Below the pieces are notes generated by a model. It saw only the letters and a list, made by a program, of their open reading frames with translations, made no database searches and was not told the origin of the DNA. DNA of 40,761 bases from contig NZ_CAMYMD010000022.1 of NCBI RefSeq assembly GCF_947259555.1, positions 1 through 40,761 on the forward strand. Reading direction: 5' to 3'. Below are positions 24,995-33,646 of this stretch, piece by piece. Within the stretch, counting starts at the first letter, position 1, and each line of letters opens with the position of its first letter. The DNA is from an uncultured Roseovarius sp. GTDB taxonomy: Bacteria > Pseudomonadota > Alphaproteobacteria > Rhodobacterales > Rhodobacteraceae. Position numbers and translations under genes: made by a program.

Positions 24995-25027
24995 AAAGCC
25001 GTTTTGAGCCGTGATCCGGCTTTTATT
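24995..25027 (+). terminator. Candidate terminator after the ATP-grasp operon
   Basis: AAAGCCG (24995-25001) and CGGCTTT (25017-25023) form a seven-base stem with a 15-base loop, followed by TATTT. It lies 160 bases after the stop at 24833. The gap 24834-25203 has no supported gene. Confidence 0.45.
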
Positions 25028-25096
25028 TGCTGGTGAACCGCTCCAGATAAGAGCGGGATGTCGGACGTAGTGCGTATCGAACCGAAGGAATGATTA

Positions 25097-25113
25097 TTAA
25101 ACTTAAGGTTTAA
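25097..25113. promoter_or_regulatory. Operator-like 17-bp palindrome in a convergent gap
   Basis: TTAAAC and GTTTAA flank a five-base centre TTAAG. The site sits in the AT-rich spacer between two gene ends, where no promoter is needed. It may be an operator for an unannotated transcript or chance. Confidence 0.3.
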
Positions 25114-25126
25114 CTACAGCGCTAAA

Positions 25127-25170
25127 GCAATTTCAGAAAAAGGTGATAGACTTTTTCGGTTCGAAATTGC
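25127..25170 (-). terminator. Nested hairpin, probable terminator of the GMC oxidoreductase gene
   Basis: The outer arms GCAATTTC (25127-25134) and GAAATTGC (25163-25170) enclose the inner arms GAAAAAG (25136-25142) and CTTTTTC (25151-25157). On the minus strand the stem is followed by TTTAGC and lies 34 bases past the GMC stop. A competing pair, TCGAACCGAA (25077-25086) with TTCGGTTCGA (25155-25164), shares its 3' side. Confidence 0.55.
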
Positions 25171-25203
25171 GCAAAAACAATGAACGACAGCGTTACGACT
25201 GTT

Positions 25204-26841
25204 TCAACGAAAAGTCGAAACGCTGTCGCGCGCCTGATGGCGATCCTCAAGGATCATCTCCGAGGCCTTTTCCCCAATCATGATCGCGGGCGCGTTGGTG
25301 TTGCCAGAGACGATCTCGGGCATGATCGAGCAATCGGCCACGCGCAGCCCGCTCACCCCATGCACGCGCAGCCGCGCATCGACCACCGCATCGGCGCCCT
25401 GTCCCATCTTGCAAGTGCCGGTCGGGTGATAGATCGTGGTGGAATAATTCCGCGCCCAGTCGAGCGTGCCCTCGTAATCATCGAGATCGAGCGTGGCGTC
25501 AGGGCGGAATTCCTCTGAAATCTTGGTGCTGAGCGGCGCGTGCCGGGCGATGCGGCGGGCGATGCGGATACCTTCGACGATGGTCCGGCAATCGGTCTCG
25601 GTCGCGAGGTAATTGGGGTGAATTTTCGGATATGTGCCCGGATCGGCCGAGGCGAGGCGGATCTGCCCCCGGCTTTCGGGGCGCAACTGGCAGACCGACA
25701 TGGTGAAGGCGGAAAACGGATGCACCCCCTCGCCGGGGCTGTCGGCGGACCAGGGCTGCACGTGGAACTGGATATCGGGCGTCTCGACATGCTCGCCCGT
25801 GCGCATGAAGCCGGTGGCAAGGCTCGCGGCCATGGCCATCGGCCCGGCGCGGAACATCGCGTATTTCAACGCGATGCGCGCCTGATTGAGCACACTGCGC
25901 ACCTCGTCGTTCAGCGTCGGCTCGTTGCATTTGAAGACCAGCCGCGCCTGTAGGTGGTCCTGCATGTTGCGGCCCACGCCGGGCAGGTCACGGCGTACCT
26001 CGATGCCATGTTCGGCCAGATGCGCGGCCTCGCCCAGCCCCGAAAGCATCAACAGCTGGGGCGAGCCGATGGCGCCGGAGGCAAGGATCACTTCAGCATT
26101 GGCATGCACGGTATGGCGCACGCCAGCCCTGTCGCGCCACGCCACGCCACTCGCGCGCGACCCGTCAAAGGTGATGTGGCTGGCCTGTGCCTTGGTCAGT
26201 ATGGTCAGGTTCTCTCGCCCCCGCACCGGGTTGAGAAAGGCCACGGCCGAAGAGCAGCGCCGCCCGTTACGCGCGGTCAGCTGGAAATAGCCCACGCCCT
26301 CTTGGTGGGCACCGTTGTAATCAGGGTTGAACGGATAGCCGGCCTCTTGCGCGGCGGCCACCCAAGCGTCGCAAATGGGCCGTTGCAGGCGCATGTTCGA
26401 CACCGACAGCGGACCCTGATCGCCGTGATAGTCATCCGCGCCGCGCTCTTGCCGCTCGGAGCGTTTGAAAAGCGGCAGCACATCGTCCCAGCCCCAGCCC
26501 GGGTTGCCCATCTGCGCCCAACGGTCGTAATCCTGCGGTTGGCCCCTCACGTAGAGCAACCCGTTGAGCGAGGATGACCCGCCCAGCACCTTGCCACGCG
26601 GCCAGTCGAGGGCGCGGCCATTCAGCCCCGGATCGGGCTCGGTGCGGTAGCACCAATCCACCGACGGGTTGTGCATGGTCTTGAAATACCCGACCGGAAT
26701 GTGGATCCACGGGTTCCAGTCGCGCCCGCCCGCCTCCAGTAGCACGACCTTGATCTTGGAATCGGCGGAGAGACGATTCGCCAGAACACATCCAGCAGAG
26801 CCCGCGCCGACGATCACGTAATCCGCTGAAATCTCCGACAT
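25204..26841 (-). CDS. GMC-family FAD oxidoreductase (choline/alcohol dehydrogenase-like)
   Basis: The 545-residue flavoprotein starts with the FAD-binding [20 protein letters not shown] and [16 protein letters not shown]. The GMC signatures are [19 protein letters not shown] and [17 protein letters not shown], and the C-terminal catalytic region has [39 protein letters not shown] and [18 protein letters not shown]. It oxidises an alcohol to aldehyde with FAD. Similarity to BetA is general, and no BetB or BetI gene is adjacent, so choline is only one possible substrate. It diverges by 118 bases from a TRAP transporter, which suggests that the transporter brings in its substrate. It has no signal peptide, hence is cytoplasmic. 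Confidence 0.92.
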   Translation of the reverse strand: MSEISADYVIVGAGSAGCVLANRLSADSKIKVVLLEAGGRDWNPWIHIPVGYFKTMHNPSVDWCYRTEPDPGLNGRALDWPRGKVLGGSSSLNGLLYVRGQPQDYDRWAQMGNPGWGWDDVLPLFKRSERQERGADDYHGDQGPLSVSNMRLQRPICDAWVAAAQEAGYPFNPDYNGAHQEGVGYFQLTARNGRRCSSAVAFLNPVRGRENLTILTKAQASHITFDGSRASGVAWRDRAGVRHTVHANAEVILASGAIGSPQLLMLSGLGEAAHLAEHGIEVRRDLPGVGRNMQDHLQARLVFKCNEPTLNDEVRSVLNQARIALKYAMFRAGPMAMAASLATGFMRTGEHVETPDIQFHVQPWSADSPGEGVHPFSAFTMSVCQLRPESRGQIRLASADPGTYPKIHPNYLATETDCRTIVEGIRIARRIARHAPLSTKISEEFRPDATLDLDDYEGTLDWARNYSTTIYHPTGTCKMGQGADAVVDARLRVHGVSGLRVADCSIMPEIVSGNTNAPAIMIGEKASEMILEDRHQARDSVSTFR

Positions 26842-26959
26842 TTCTCAATGACCTTTCGATGCGTGTAAGTAACAAAAAGTTTTTCCTTGCCAGATTGACC
26901 ATAAGTCTAGCAATATTGAGACCGCAAGTATCAAAATTTGCAATTTCAGGGAGGAAACC

Positions 26960-28195
26960 ATGAAAGCATCGAAAGCCCTAGCCGGGATTTCCCGCAGGGA
27001 TTTATTCCGTCTGTCAGGTCAGTTCGGCCTGTCATCCGTGGTCCTGGGGGCCGGCGCACTGACGGGGGCGGTGAGCCTGCCATCTTTGGCCCGCGCCGCC
27101 GAGAGCACCTATGAAAAGCGTTTTGCCAAAGAGCCCAAACACACTCTTAAACTGGGGGCGTCAGGCTTTAATGCGCGCAACCTGCTGATCGAGCGCGCTG
27201 GCGTTCTGCAATTCGCCCGCGATCTGGAGGAGCGGACCGAGGGCGAGATCCGGGTCGAATTCATCGGCGACAACCAGATTTGCGGCCAGCTCAACTGTGT
27301 GGAGAAGACGCAGACCGGCGTGGTCGACATGTATGCCGCCTCGACGCAGAACTCTGCGGGCGGCGCACCCTATCTCAACGTGCTCGATTATGCCTACATG
27401 TTCCCGAGCCGGGCGTCGCAGTATCACTTCCTCTATTCCCCGGAATCGCAGCGCATCCTGCGCGATCCGCTGGAAAAGCGGCACGGGCTGAAATTCCTGT
27501 TCTCGCATTGCGAATTGCGCGGCATCCAGCTTGGCAACAACTTTGCCGAAAAGCCCACGGTGACCAAGCTGGAGGAGCTGTTCGGCACCAAGAACCGCGT
27601 GACCGGCACGCAGCTGGGCCGCATCGCGATGCAGCTTCTCAACCTCAACCCGGTGCCGGTGGCCTGGGAAGAGACGCTCGACGGGCTCAAGCAGGGCCTG
27701 ATCGACGGGGCGGAAACCTGGGCGTCGGCGGTGGCCTATGCCAACATGTCGCCGGTGGTCAGCCAGTCGGTCGATCTGCGCTTCTTCTGCGGCACGGAAC
27801 ACACCTCGATGTCGTCGCGGGTCTTCGACGCGATGGAGCCGCATTTGCAGGATGCGATCATGGAATCGGCCTATCTCGCGCAGGTCCATGTGCAGGCGGC
27901 GAACGAGGCGGCGCTGGTCAAGACCGTCGGGTTCTCTGATCCGCAGCTGCCGGGCACGATCTTTGCCGAGAATGACGTGCGCCCTGCTTTCCTCGCGGAC
28001 GACCAGGTGAAGATGGCCGAGGAAATGTGCTCGCCCGAGTTCAACCCCGAGCCTTGGGCACAGTGGCGCGAGCGGCTCAACAACTGGGCCGGGGGCATCG
28101 ACACCTATCAGGAGATCTACGACGTCGCACGTCAGATCCCCACCGACATGCCGCCCGAAAATGTCGAGCCGCGCCGCTGGTGGCGCTCGGCCTGA
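26960..28195 (+). CDS. TRAP transporter substrate-binding protein (DctP-like), Tat-type signal
   Basis: This 411-residue periplasmic binding protein has a twin-arginine signal (SRRDLFRLSGQFG, then a hydrophobic run ending LPSLARAAES), so it probably exports folded. The mature part shows the DctP pattern: LKLGASGFNARN, EIRVEFIGDNQICGQLNCVEKTQTGVVDMY, the LRGIQLGN strand, and PVAWEETLDGLKQGLIDGAETWASAV with the conserved ligand-binding region. It is longer than typical (~330 residues) because of N- and C-terminal extensions. GGGAGG lies before the ATG. It is the first gene of the TRAP-IclR operon; the substrate is not evident. Confidence 0.92.
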   Translation: MKASKALAGISRRDLFRLSGQFGLSSVVLGAGALTGAVSLPSLARAAESTYEKRFAKEPKHTLKLGASGFNARNLLIERAGVLQFARDLEERTEGEIRVEFIGDNQICGQLNCVEKTQTGVVDMYAASTQNSAGGAPYLNVLDYAYMFPSRASQYHFLYSPESQRILRDPLEKRHGLKFLFSHCELRGIQLGNNFAEKPTVTKLEELFGTKNRVTGTQLGRIAMQLLNLNPVPVAWEETLDGLKQGLIDGAETWASAVAYANMSPVVSQSVDLRFFCGTEHTSMSSRVFDAMEPHLQDAIMESAYLAQVHVQAANEAALVKTVGFSDPQLPGTIFAENDVRPAFLADDQVKMAEEMCSPEFNPEPWAQWRERLNNWAGGIDTYQEIYDVARQIPTDMPPENVEPRRWWRSA

Positions 28196-28292
28196 CGCAC
28201 AAAGCTTTCTGCGGGCCGCCCCATCTCGGGCGGCCTGACACCGCGCCGCATGTGCGGCCAAAACATACGGCAACCCAAAGGGAGGAGTGGGC

Positions 28293-28961
28293 ATGACCGG
28301 CTGGTTTCAGGGCACGGGAGAGATCCTGAGTGCCCTCGCCTCGGGCGATTCATGGATGTTGAGCGAAGCGATGCGCGCGCCCGCAGTCTGGCCGCTGGGC
28401 CTGATGGCGATGCTGGTGGTGGCGATCCTGATCCTCGTTCTCTACCGCGTCGTGCCCTGGGCCGAGCGCAATTTCGAACAATCGCTGATGGTCATCTCTT
28501 ACCTCGCGATCGGCGGGATCATCTTTGTCGAGGTGTTCCGGCGGTTCGTCCTGTCGCAACAGGCACCGTGGTCGACCACGCTGCCACCCTTCCTGTTTCT
28601 GATCATGACATGGTTCGGCTGCTCCTATAACGTCAAGCTGCGCACCCATCTGGCCTTTGCCGAGTTCCGCACCGCGATGCCGCGCGCCGGGCAGATGGGC
28701 TGCCTGATGCTGGATGCGGTGCTGTGGATCGGGTTTTCCTGGGTGGTGGTGGTCACCTCGACCAAGGTGGTGGCCAATTCCGCCGCCAATTTCCAGATCA
28801 TGCTTGGGACTGACAACGTGATGCAATGGTGGTTCCTTCTGTCAGTGCCGCTCGCCTTCACCACGCTGGTGGCGCGGGTGATCGAGAACGCCCTGCGCGA
28901 CATCGCAAATTTCCGGCGTGGTGATACGCTCATCACCCAGGCCGTGATCGGAGGCGACTGA
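28293..28961 (+). CDS. TRAP transporter small permease (DctQ-like)
   Basis: The 222-residue small membrane subunit has four or more hydrophobic segments: residues ~30-50 (VWPLGLMAMLVVAILILVLY), 62-85 (LMVISYLAIGGIIFVEVF), 98-115, 133-160 and 173-195. The NVKLRTHLAFAEFRTAMP loop corresponds to the DctQ R-H-motif loop. The ATG at 28293 is placed seven bases after GGAGG; the GTG at 28287 is too close. It is larger than usual for DctQ (about 160-190 residues). The stop is followed one base later by the large permease ATG, so the two are translationally coupled. Confidence 0.9.
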   Translation: MTGWFQGTGEILSALASGDSWMLSEAMRAPAVWPLGLMAMLVVAILILVLYRVVPWAERNFEQSLMVISYLAIGGIIFVEVFRRFVLSQQAPWSTTLPPFLFLIMTWFGCSYNVKLRTHLAFAEFRTAMPRAGQMGCLMLDAVLWIGFSWVVVVTSTKVVANSAANFQIMLGTDNVMQWWFLLSVPLAFTTLVARVIENALRDIANFRRGDTLITQAVIGGD

Positions 28962-28962
28962 C

Positions 28963-30324
28963 ATGACCGACCCCTCGACCCTCGTCACGCTCATTTCCAT
29001 CGCGGTGACGCTTCTGTTCATGCTCGGCGTGCCGGTCTTTCTGGTGATCGGCTACTGGGTGATCGGCGTCTCATTCGTCCTCGGCATGCCGCTCCAGAAT
29101 ATCGGCGGGGCGCTGGCCGATGTGTTCACCGACGGCTTTGCTCTGCTGGCCATGCCGCTCTTTATCCTGACAGGGGACCTGATCAACCGCTCCGGTATCG
29201 CGCGCCGACTGTCGGATTTCGCCTATGCCTGCCTTGGCTGGATTCGCGGCGGGCTGGCGATGGCCTCGCTTGGGGCCTGTGGGCTCTTTGCCGCGATCTC
29301 CGGCTCTAACTCCGCCACCACGGCGACCATCGGCTCGATGCTGCATCCCGAAATGGTCAAGGGCGGCTATGACGAGCGGTTCTCGGCGGCGACAGCGGCG
29401 GCGGGCGGCACGGTCGGCATCATCATCCCGCCCTCGATCATCTTCATCGTCTACGGCTTCCTGCTCAACCTGCCCATTTCAGAGCTGTTCGTCGCCGGGA
29501 TCATTCCCGGCGCGCTTATGGTTCTGGGTATGATGACCGCCGCGTTCCTTATCTGCTGGAGCAACAAATGGGGCATCCTCATCGCGCTCAGCCCGATGCG
29601 GGTGATCAAGACGGCGATCGGCGCCTGGCTCGGCTTCTTTGCCATCGGCCTCGTGCTCTGGGGCATCTACACGGGCAAATTCTCACCCACCGAGGCGGCG
29701 GGCGTGACCGTCGGCTTCTGCGTGATCGTGGGCTTTGTCAGCCTGCCGCTCTACAAGATGATGGGCGGAGCCAAGGGCCGCGACGTCAGCGAAAAGCGCG
29801 TGTCGGAAATGCTCGTGGTCGAAGGCTTCAGCCCGCTGGAGCTGCCCTCTATCACCATGCGCTCGGCGCAGATCACCGGCATCCTAGCACCGCTGATCGC
29901 GGTGTCGGTGGTGATGCAGCAGATCCTGTCGGTGCTGGGCGCACAGGAACTGATTGGCAGTTTCGTGACCTCGATGGGCGGCTATTACGCGGTGCTCTTC
30001 ACCTCGATGGCGATTGTCTTCGTTTGCGGTATGGTGCTCGAAAGCCTGCCGGTGACAATCATCCTCGCCCCCATCCTTGCCCCCATCGCGCATGAGGTCG
30101 GCGTCGAGCCGGTGCAATTCGCGGTGATCTTTCTTGTCGGCGCCTCAATCGGGTTTGTGACACCACCCTACGGGCTCAATCTCTATGTGGCCTCGGGCGT
30201 AACGGGCGTTCCCTACTTCCGGCTTTTGCGCTACACGGTCCCCTATCTTGTGGCTTTGCTCACGGTCTGGTTCATCGTCGCGATGATTCCGGCGCTTTCG
30301 ACAGCATTGCTGCCAAACCGCTGA
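28963..30324 (+). CDS. TRAP transporter large permease (DctM-like)
   Basis: The 453-residue membrane protein has about 12-14 hydrophobic segments in the DctM plan. Hallmarks are LLAMPLFILTGDLINRSGIA, GACGLFAAISGSNSATTATIGSMLHPEM, AAAGGTVGIIIPPSIIFIVYG, and FLVGASIGFVTPPYGLNLYVASG. These carry the ion- and substrate-binding loops of the IT superfamily. It imports the ligand delivered by the binding protein, using a sodium or proton gradient. A 50-residue insertion around 265-300 (KMMGGAKGRDVSEKRVSEML) is hydrophilic. It ends 13 bases before the IclR gene. Confidence 0.94.
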   Translation: MTDPSTLVTLISIAVTLLFMLGVPVFLVIGYWVIGVSFVLGMPLQNIGGALADVFTDGFALLAMPLFILTGDLINRSGIARRLSDFAYACLGWIRGGLAMASLGACGLFAAISGSNSATTATIGSMLHPEMVKGGYDERFSAATAAAGGTVGIIIPPSIIFIVYGFLLNLPISELFVAGIIPGALMVLGMMTAAFLICWSNKWGILIALSPMRVIKTAIGAWLGFFAIGLVLWGIYTGKFSPTEAAGVTVGFCVIVGFVSLPLYKMMGGAKGRDVSEKRVSEMLVVEGFSPLELPSITMRSAQITGILAPLIAVSVVMQQILSVLGAQELIGSFVTSMGGYYAVLFTSMAIVFVCGMVLESLPVTIILAPILAPIAHEVGVEPVQFAVIFLVGASIGFVTPPYGLNLYVASGVTGVPYFRLLRYTVPYLVALLTVWFIVAMIPALSTALLPNR

Positions 30325-30337
30325 CGATGAGGGCCAG

Positions 30338-31126
30338 ATGGACGGTGACAGCACGGGCACGATCCCAACAAACCTGCGCCTCCTGCTGGTGTTGGAAGAG
30401 ATTGTAAAAGCCGGTGTACCGGTAACACCCACCGAGGTGAATGTCGCAATCGGCCTGCCCAAGCCCACCATCCATCGCCTGTTTGCCACGCTGGAAGAGG
30501 AAGGCTTCCTTCAGCGCGACATGGACGGGCGCACCTATTCGCCGGGGCCGCGCCTGCGCATCATGGCAGGCGGCGTGTTGTCATCGCTGCGCATCCGCAC
30601 GGCGCGGCAAGCGGTCCTCAGACGGCTCAGCCGTGAGATCGGCGAGACCTGCAACATCGCGCTGCCCGATCGCGATGCCATGACATATCTGGAGCGCGTC
30701 GAGACCGAGTGGCCATTGCGTATCCAGCTGCCAATCGGCACGCGCGTCCCGTTCTACTGCACGGCCAGCGGCAAGATGTATCTCAGTTCCCTCGCCCGGA
30801 ACCACCTGAACAAGTATCTCTCCGCAACCGATCTCGAACAGCGCACGCCAAATACCATCACCGACCGGGATGCGCTGATCGACGAAATTCGCGATGTCCG
30901 GCGAGACGGCTATGCGCTTGACCGCGAGGAATTCATGCAGAACATGATCGCCGCTGCCGTCCCCATCCGGGACAGCAACAAACGACTGATGGCCACACTG
31001 TCCTTTCACGCGCCGACGCAGCGGTTTGATCTGGAAAAGGCGCTCGGCTGCCTCACGTCGCTGCGCACCGCCGCCGAAGACCTGTCGAAACTGGTTACCG
31101 ACAGTGACGAGCCTCCGTCGACTTGA
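30338..31126 (+). CDS. IclR-family transcriptional regulator
   Basis: The 262-residue regulator has an N-terminal winged helix (residues 10-75: LRLLLVLEEIVKAGVPVTPT, then VAIGLPKPTIHRLFATLEEE and GFLQRD). It also has the IclR effector domain (about 90-250) with GETCNIALPDRDAMTYLERVE, PFYCTASGKMYLSSL, GYALDREEFMQNMIAAAVPI and LSFHAPTQRF. It lies 13 bases after the large permease, so it is likely in the TRAP operon and controls it and perhaps the divergent GMC gene. The gap 31127-31531 that follows contains no gene; it has an AT-rich patch near 31325-31360 that may hold the proX promoter. Confidence 0.92.
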   Translation: MDGDSTGTIPTNLRLLLVLEEIVKAGVPVTPTEVNVAIGLPKPTIHRLFATLEEEGFLQRDMDGRTYSPGPRLRIMAGGVLSSLRIRTARQAVLRRLSREIGETCNIALPDRDAMTYLERVETEWPLRIQLPIGTRVPFYCTASGKMYLSSLARNHLNKYLSATDLEQRTPNTITDRDALIDEIRDVRRDGYALDREEFMQNMIAAAVPIRDSNKRLMATLSFHAPTQRFDLEKALGCLTSLRTAAEDLSKLVTDSDEPPST

Positions 31127-31531
31127 CCAGTGCAATTGGGCAGCGGCCGGGGCATGCGGACCGGCATAAACGGTGCCAGGCGGCTTCGGTGTGGCAACGG
31201 CACTCAAAGCGGCCAGCGTAGAACTCAGAAATGAGGACACGTCCTGAATTTCAACTATCCACGTCCAATCCAGAAAAACCGCTTTTCGCGGGATCGGCAT
31301 CCGCCCGCACTCCCGGAAGGGGGTTGAAACTATTGCTTAGCTTAACTAACTAGTCTGCCATGGGTGGATACTCGCAATATCCTGCCGACACCCGGCCTCT
31401 TGCCCGGGACGCGCACGGTGTCCCGGCGCTGGCCGAAAGTGGCCTGAAGCACACATAATACCCAATGTGACAAGGCCGCTCTTGCTGTTGCAAGATGCGT
31501 GAACGGCGCGATGAACCGAAAGGAACCGACT

Positions 31532-32512
31532 ATGAAAAAGCTATCGCTTATCCTCGCAGCTGGCGCAATGACTGTGCCAGCCACAGCATATGCACAGTCC
31601 GATGAGTGTGGAAGTGTTTCGATTACCGAAATGAATTGGGCATCGGCTCAAGTGGTCACGAGCGTTGCATCCTTCATCATGGAGCAAGGCTATGGCTGCG
31701 ATGTCAGCGTCGTGTCCTCGGACACGATCCCGGCTGTCACATCGGTCGCCGAGAACGGAGAACCGGACATTGTCACCGAGCTATGGCTCAACTCGACAGG
31801 CGACACCTATGACGAGTTGAAAAACGCCGGCAAGGTCGTCGAAGCGGGTAGTGTCCTCGATCCTGGCGGTGTCGAAGGCTGGTGGATTCCGACCTACCTC
31901 GCCGAGGAACACCCCGAGCTCAAGACAATCGAGGGCATTCTGGAGAATCCCGACCTCATCGACGGCCGGTTCTACAACTGCCCCGAAGGATGGGGCTGCC
32001 GCGTGGTGAGCGACAATCTCTCTGCCGCGCTGGATCTCGAAGGCAACGGCATTGAGGTGTTCAATTCTGGCTCAGGGCAGGTGCTCGCCACGTCCATGGC
32101 CGACGCCGTTCTCGAAGAAGAGCCGTGGTTTGGCTACTATTGGGGACCGACAGTCCCGCTCGGCAAGTACGATATGACCAAGGTCGATCTCGGCGAGGTC
32201 AATCCCGAGGTGCATGCTCGCAACCAGAATGCTGACACCGACAATCCGGGCGTATCCGACTTTCCCGCCGCGCCGATCGTGACGGCTGTGACGTCTACCT
32301 TTCAGCAGAGCAACCCCGCCGTTTTCGAACTCATGCAGAACATGACCTTCAAGACCTCCGACATGAGCGCGGTTCTTGCTTGGAAAGATGAGAACAACGC
32401 ATCGGCGGACGAAGCGGCAGTCTACTATCTGACCAATTACAAGGACCAGTGGAAGACGTGGCTCGATGACTCGGCTGAGGAAAACTTGGTCTCGATTCTG
32501 AACCAAAGCTAA
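31532..32512 (+). CDS. proX: Glycine betaine/proline ABC transporter substrate-binding protein
   Basis: The 326-residue protein has a signal peptide (MKKLSLILAAGAMTVPATAYA, cleavage near AYA-QS) and a type II opuAC-like fold. Recognisable parts are VSITEMNWASAQVVTSVASF, EPDIVTELWLNSTGDTYDEL, GGVEGWWIPTYLAEEHPELK and EEPWFGYYWGPTVPLGKYDM, giving the Trp/Tyr-rich cage used for quaternary amines. The ATG at 31532 is chosen for its signal peptide; AAAGGAA lies upstream. It is first of proX-proW-proV. Ligand choice between betaine, proline betaine or other quaternary amines cannot be read here. Confidence 0.92.
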   Translation: MKKLSLILAAGAMTVPATAYAQSDECGSVSITEMNWASAQVVTSVASFIMEQGYGCDVSVVSSDTIPAVTSVAENGEPDIVTELWLNSTGDTYDELKNAGKVVEAGSVLDPGGVEGWWIPTYLAEEHPELKTIEGILENPDLIDGRFYNCPEGWGCRVVSDNLSAALDLEGNGIEVFNSGSGQVLATSMADAVLEEEPWFGYYWGPTVPLGKYDMTKVDLGEVNPEVHARNQNADTDNPGVSDFPAAPIVTAVTSTFQQSNPAVFELMQNMTFKTSDMSAVLAWKDENNASADEAAVYYLTNYKDQWKTWLDDSAEENLVSILNQS

Positions 32513-32525
32513 TTCAATGAAACCT

Positions 32526-32561
32526 GGGCGGGGCTGGTCTGTGGCTGGCCCCGCCCTTTTT
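32526..32561 (+). terminator. Terminator between proX and proW
   Basis: GGGCGGGGC (32526-32534) and GCCCCGCCC (32548-32556) form a perfect nine-base stem followed by TTTTT. It sits 13 bases after proX and 48 before proW. Partial read-through would give more binding protein than permease, as is common in ABC import operons. Confidence 0.85.
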
Positions 32562-32608
32562 GTGCGCCTGCGTCTTGCGGATGCGGCAGCGCACGGGAGA
32601 AAAGCACT

Positions 32609-33643
32609 ATGGCAACATATGATTTCGCCTTCAGGGCGCTTGGGCTGGAGGACTGGTGCAAAGCGGATGGTGGTGGTTCGGCACCGATGTCGATGGAAGC
32701 GCTTGTGGCACAAAGCTCCGGCGAAGAAGTCTCCAGATCAATCTGGGACCTCCCTTTCCCGTCGATGGACGCGTTGAATGACGCCTGTGCGGCGTTTCCG
32801 CAATCGCGCGAACTGACACTGGGCCTCGAAAATGGATTCCTCAACGTCAAGGACTCGATCAGCGTCGTTCTTGACCCGCTGACGCAACCGCTGTCGTGGA
32901 TGCTCGACGCATCGCTTTACGCGGTCCTGAATACGCCGTGGTGGATCATCATCCCCCTCTTGCTGGCCATCGTCTGGATGGTCGCCAAGTCGTGGCAATT
33001 GCTGACGTTTGTCGCGATCAGCATCTGCGGACTCGCGTTTATCGACTATTACAGCTACGCGATGCAGACCCTCGCGATCATCATGGTCTGCGCATTCCTG
33101 TGCGTTTTGTTCGGCGTGCCGATCGGGATCGCGATGTCACGCTCTGACAAAATGCGCGCGTTCACGATACCCATTCTGGACATGCTCCAGACCCTGCCGC
33201 CCTTCGTATATCTCATACCTCTGATCTTCCTTTTCTCGGTCACAGAGCCAAAGCTCTACGGCATCGCGATCATTCTATACGCGATCGTCCCGGTCATACG
33301 CCTGACCGATCTGGGTATCCGCATGGTTGACGAGACTGTCATCGAGGCAGCGGACGCCTTTGGCATGACCGACCGCCAGAAGCTGTTCGGCGTACAGGTG
33401 CCGCTGGCCCTGCCCAACATCATGGCGGGCGTCAATCAAACCATCATGATGAGCCTCGCGATGGTCGTCATCGCCTCTCTCGTTTCGGCACCGGGCCTTG
33501 GTGTTCTGGTCCTGCGCGGGATCAACAACCTCGAGCTTGGGGTCGGTCTGGTTTCGGGGCTGGGCATCGTCATCCTTGCCGTGATCCTCGATCGCGTGAC
33601 CAAAGCGGCCCTCAACCGCATCAACGCCGCGCAGAAAGGCTGA
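32609..33643 (+). CDS. proW: Glycine betaine/proline ABC transporter permease
   Basis: The 344-residue permease has a hydrophilic N-terminal region of about 95 residues followed by six or so membrane segments (e.g. WWIIIPLLLAIVWMVAKSW, LAIIMVCAFLCVLFGVPIGIAM, PPFVYLIPLIFLFSV). It carries the binding-protein-dependent permease EAA-type loop EAADAFGMTDRQKLFGVQVPLALPNIMAGVNQT. This matches the ProW/OpuAB layout. GGAGA lies seven bases before the ATG. It is separated from proX by a terminator and from proV by three bases. Confidence 0.92.
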   Translation: MATYDFAFRALGLEDWCKADGGGSAPMSMEALVAQSSGEEVSRSIWDLPFPSMDALNDACAAFPQSRELTLGLENGFLNVKDSISVVLDPLTQPLSWMLDASLYAVLNTPWWIIIPLLLAIVWMVAKSWQLLTFVAISICGLAFIDYYSYAMQTLAIIMVCAFLCVLFGVPIGIAMSRSDKMRAFTIPILDMLQTLPPFVYLIPLIFLFSVTEPKLYGIAIILYAIVPVIRLTDLGIRMVDETVIEAADAFGMTDRQKLFGVQVPLALPNIMAGVNQTIMMSLAMVVIASLVSAPGLGVLVLRGINNLELGVGLVSGLGIVILAVILDRVTKAALNRINAAQKG

Positions 33644-33646
33644 CCC

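Noticed and set aside
25180..25518. A 112-codon plus-strand frame at the end of the GMC gene
   Set aside because: It is mostly antisense to the conserved GMC C-terminus and has no domain.
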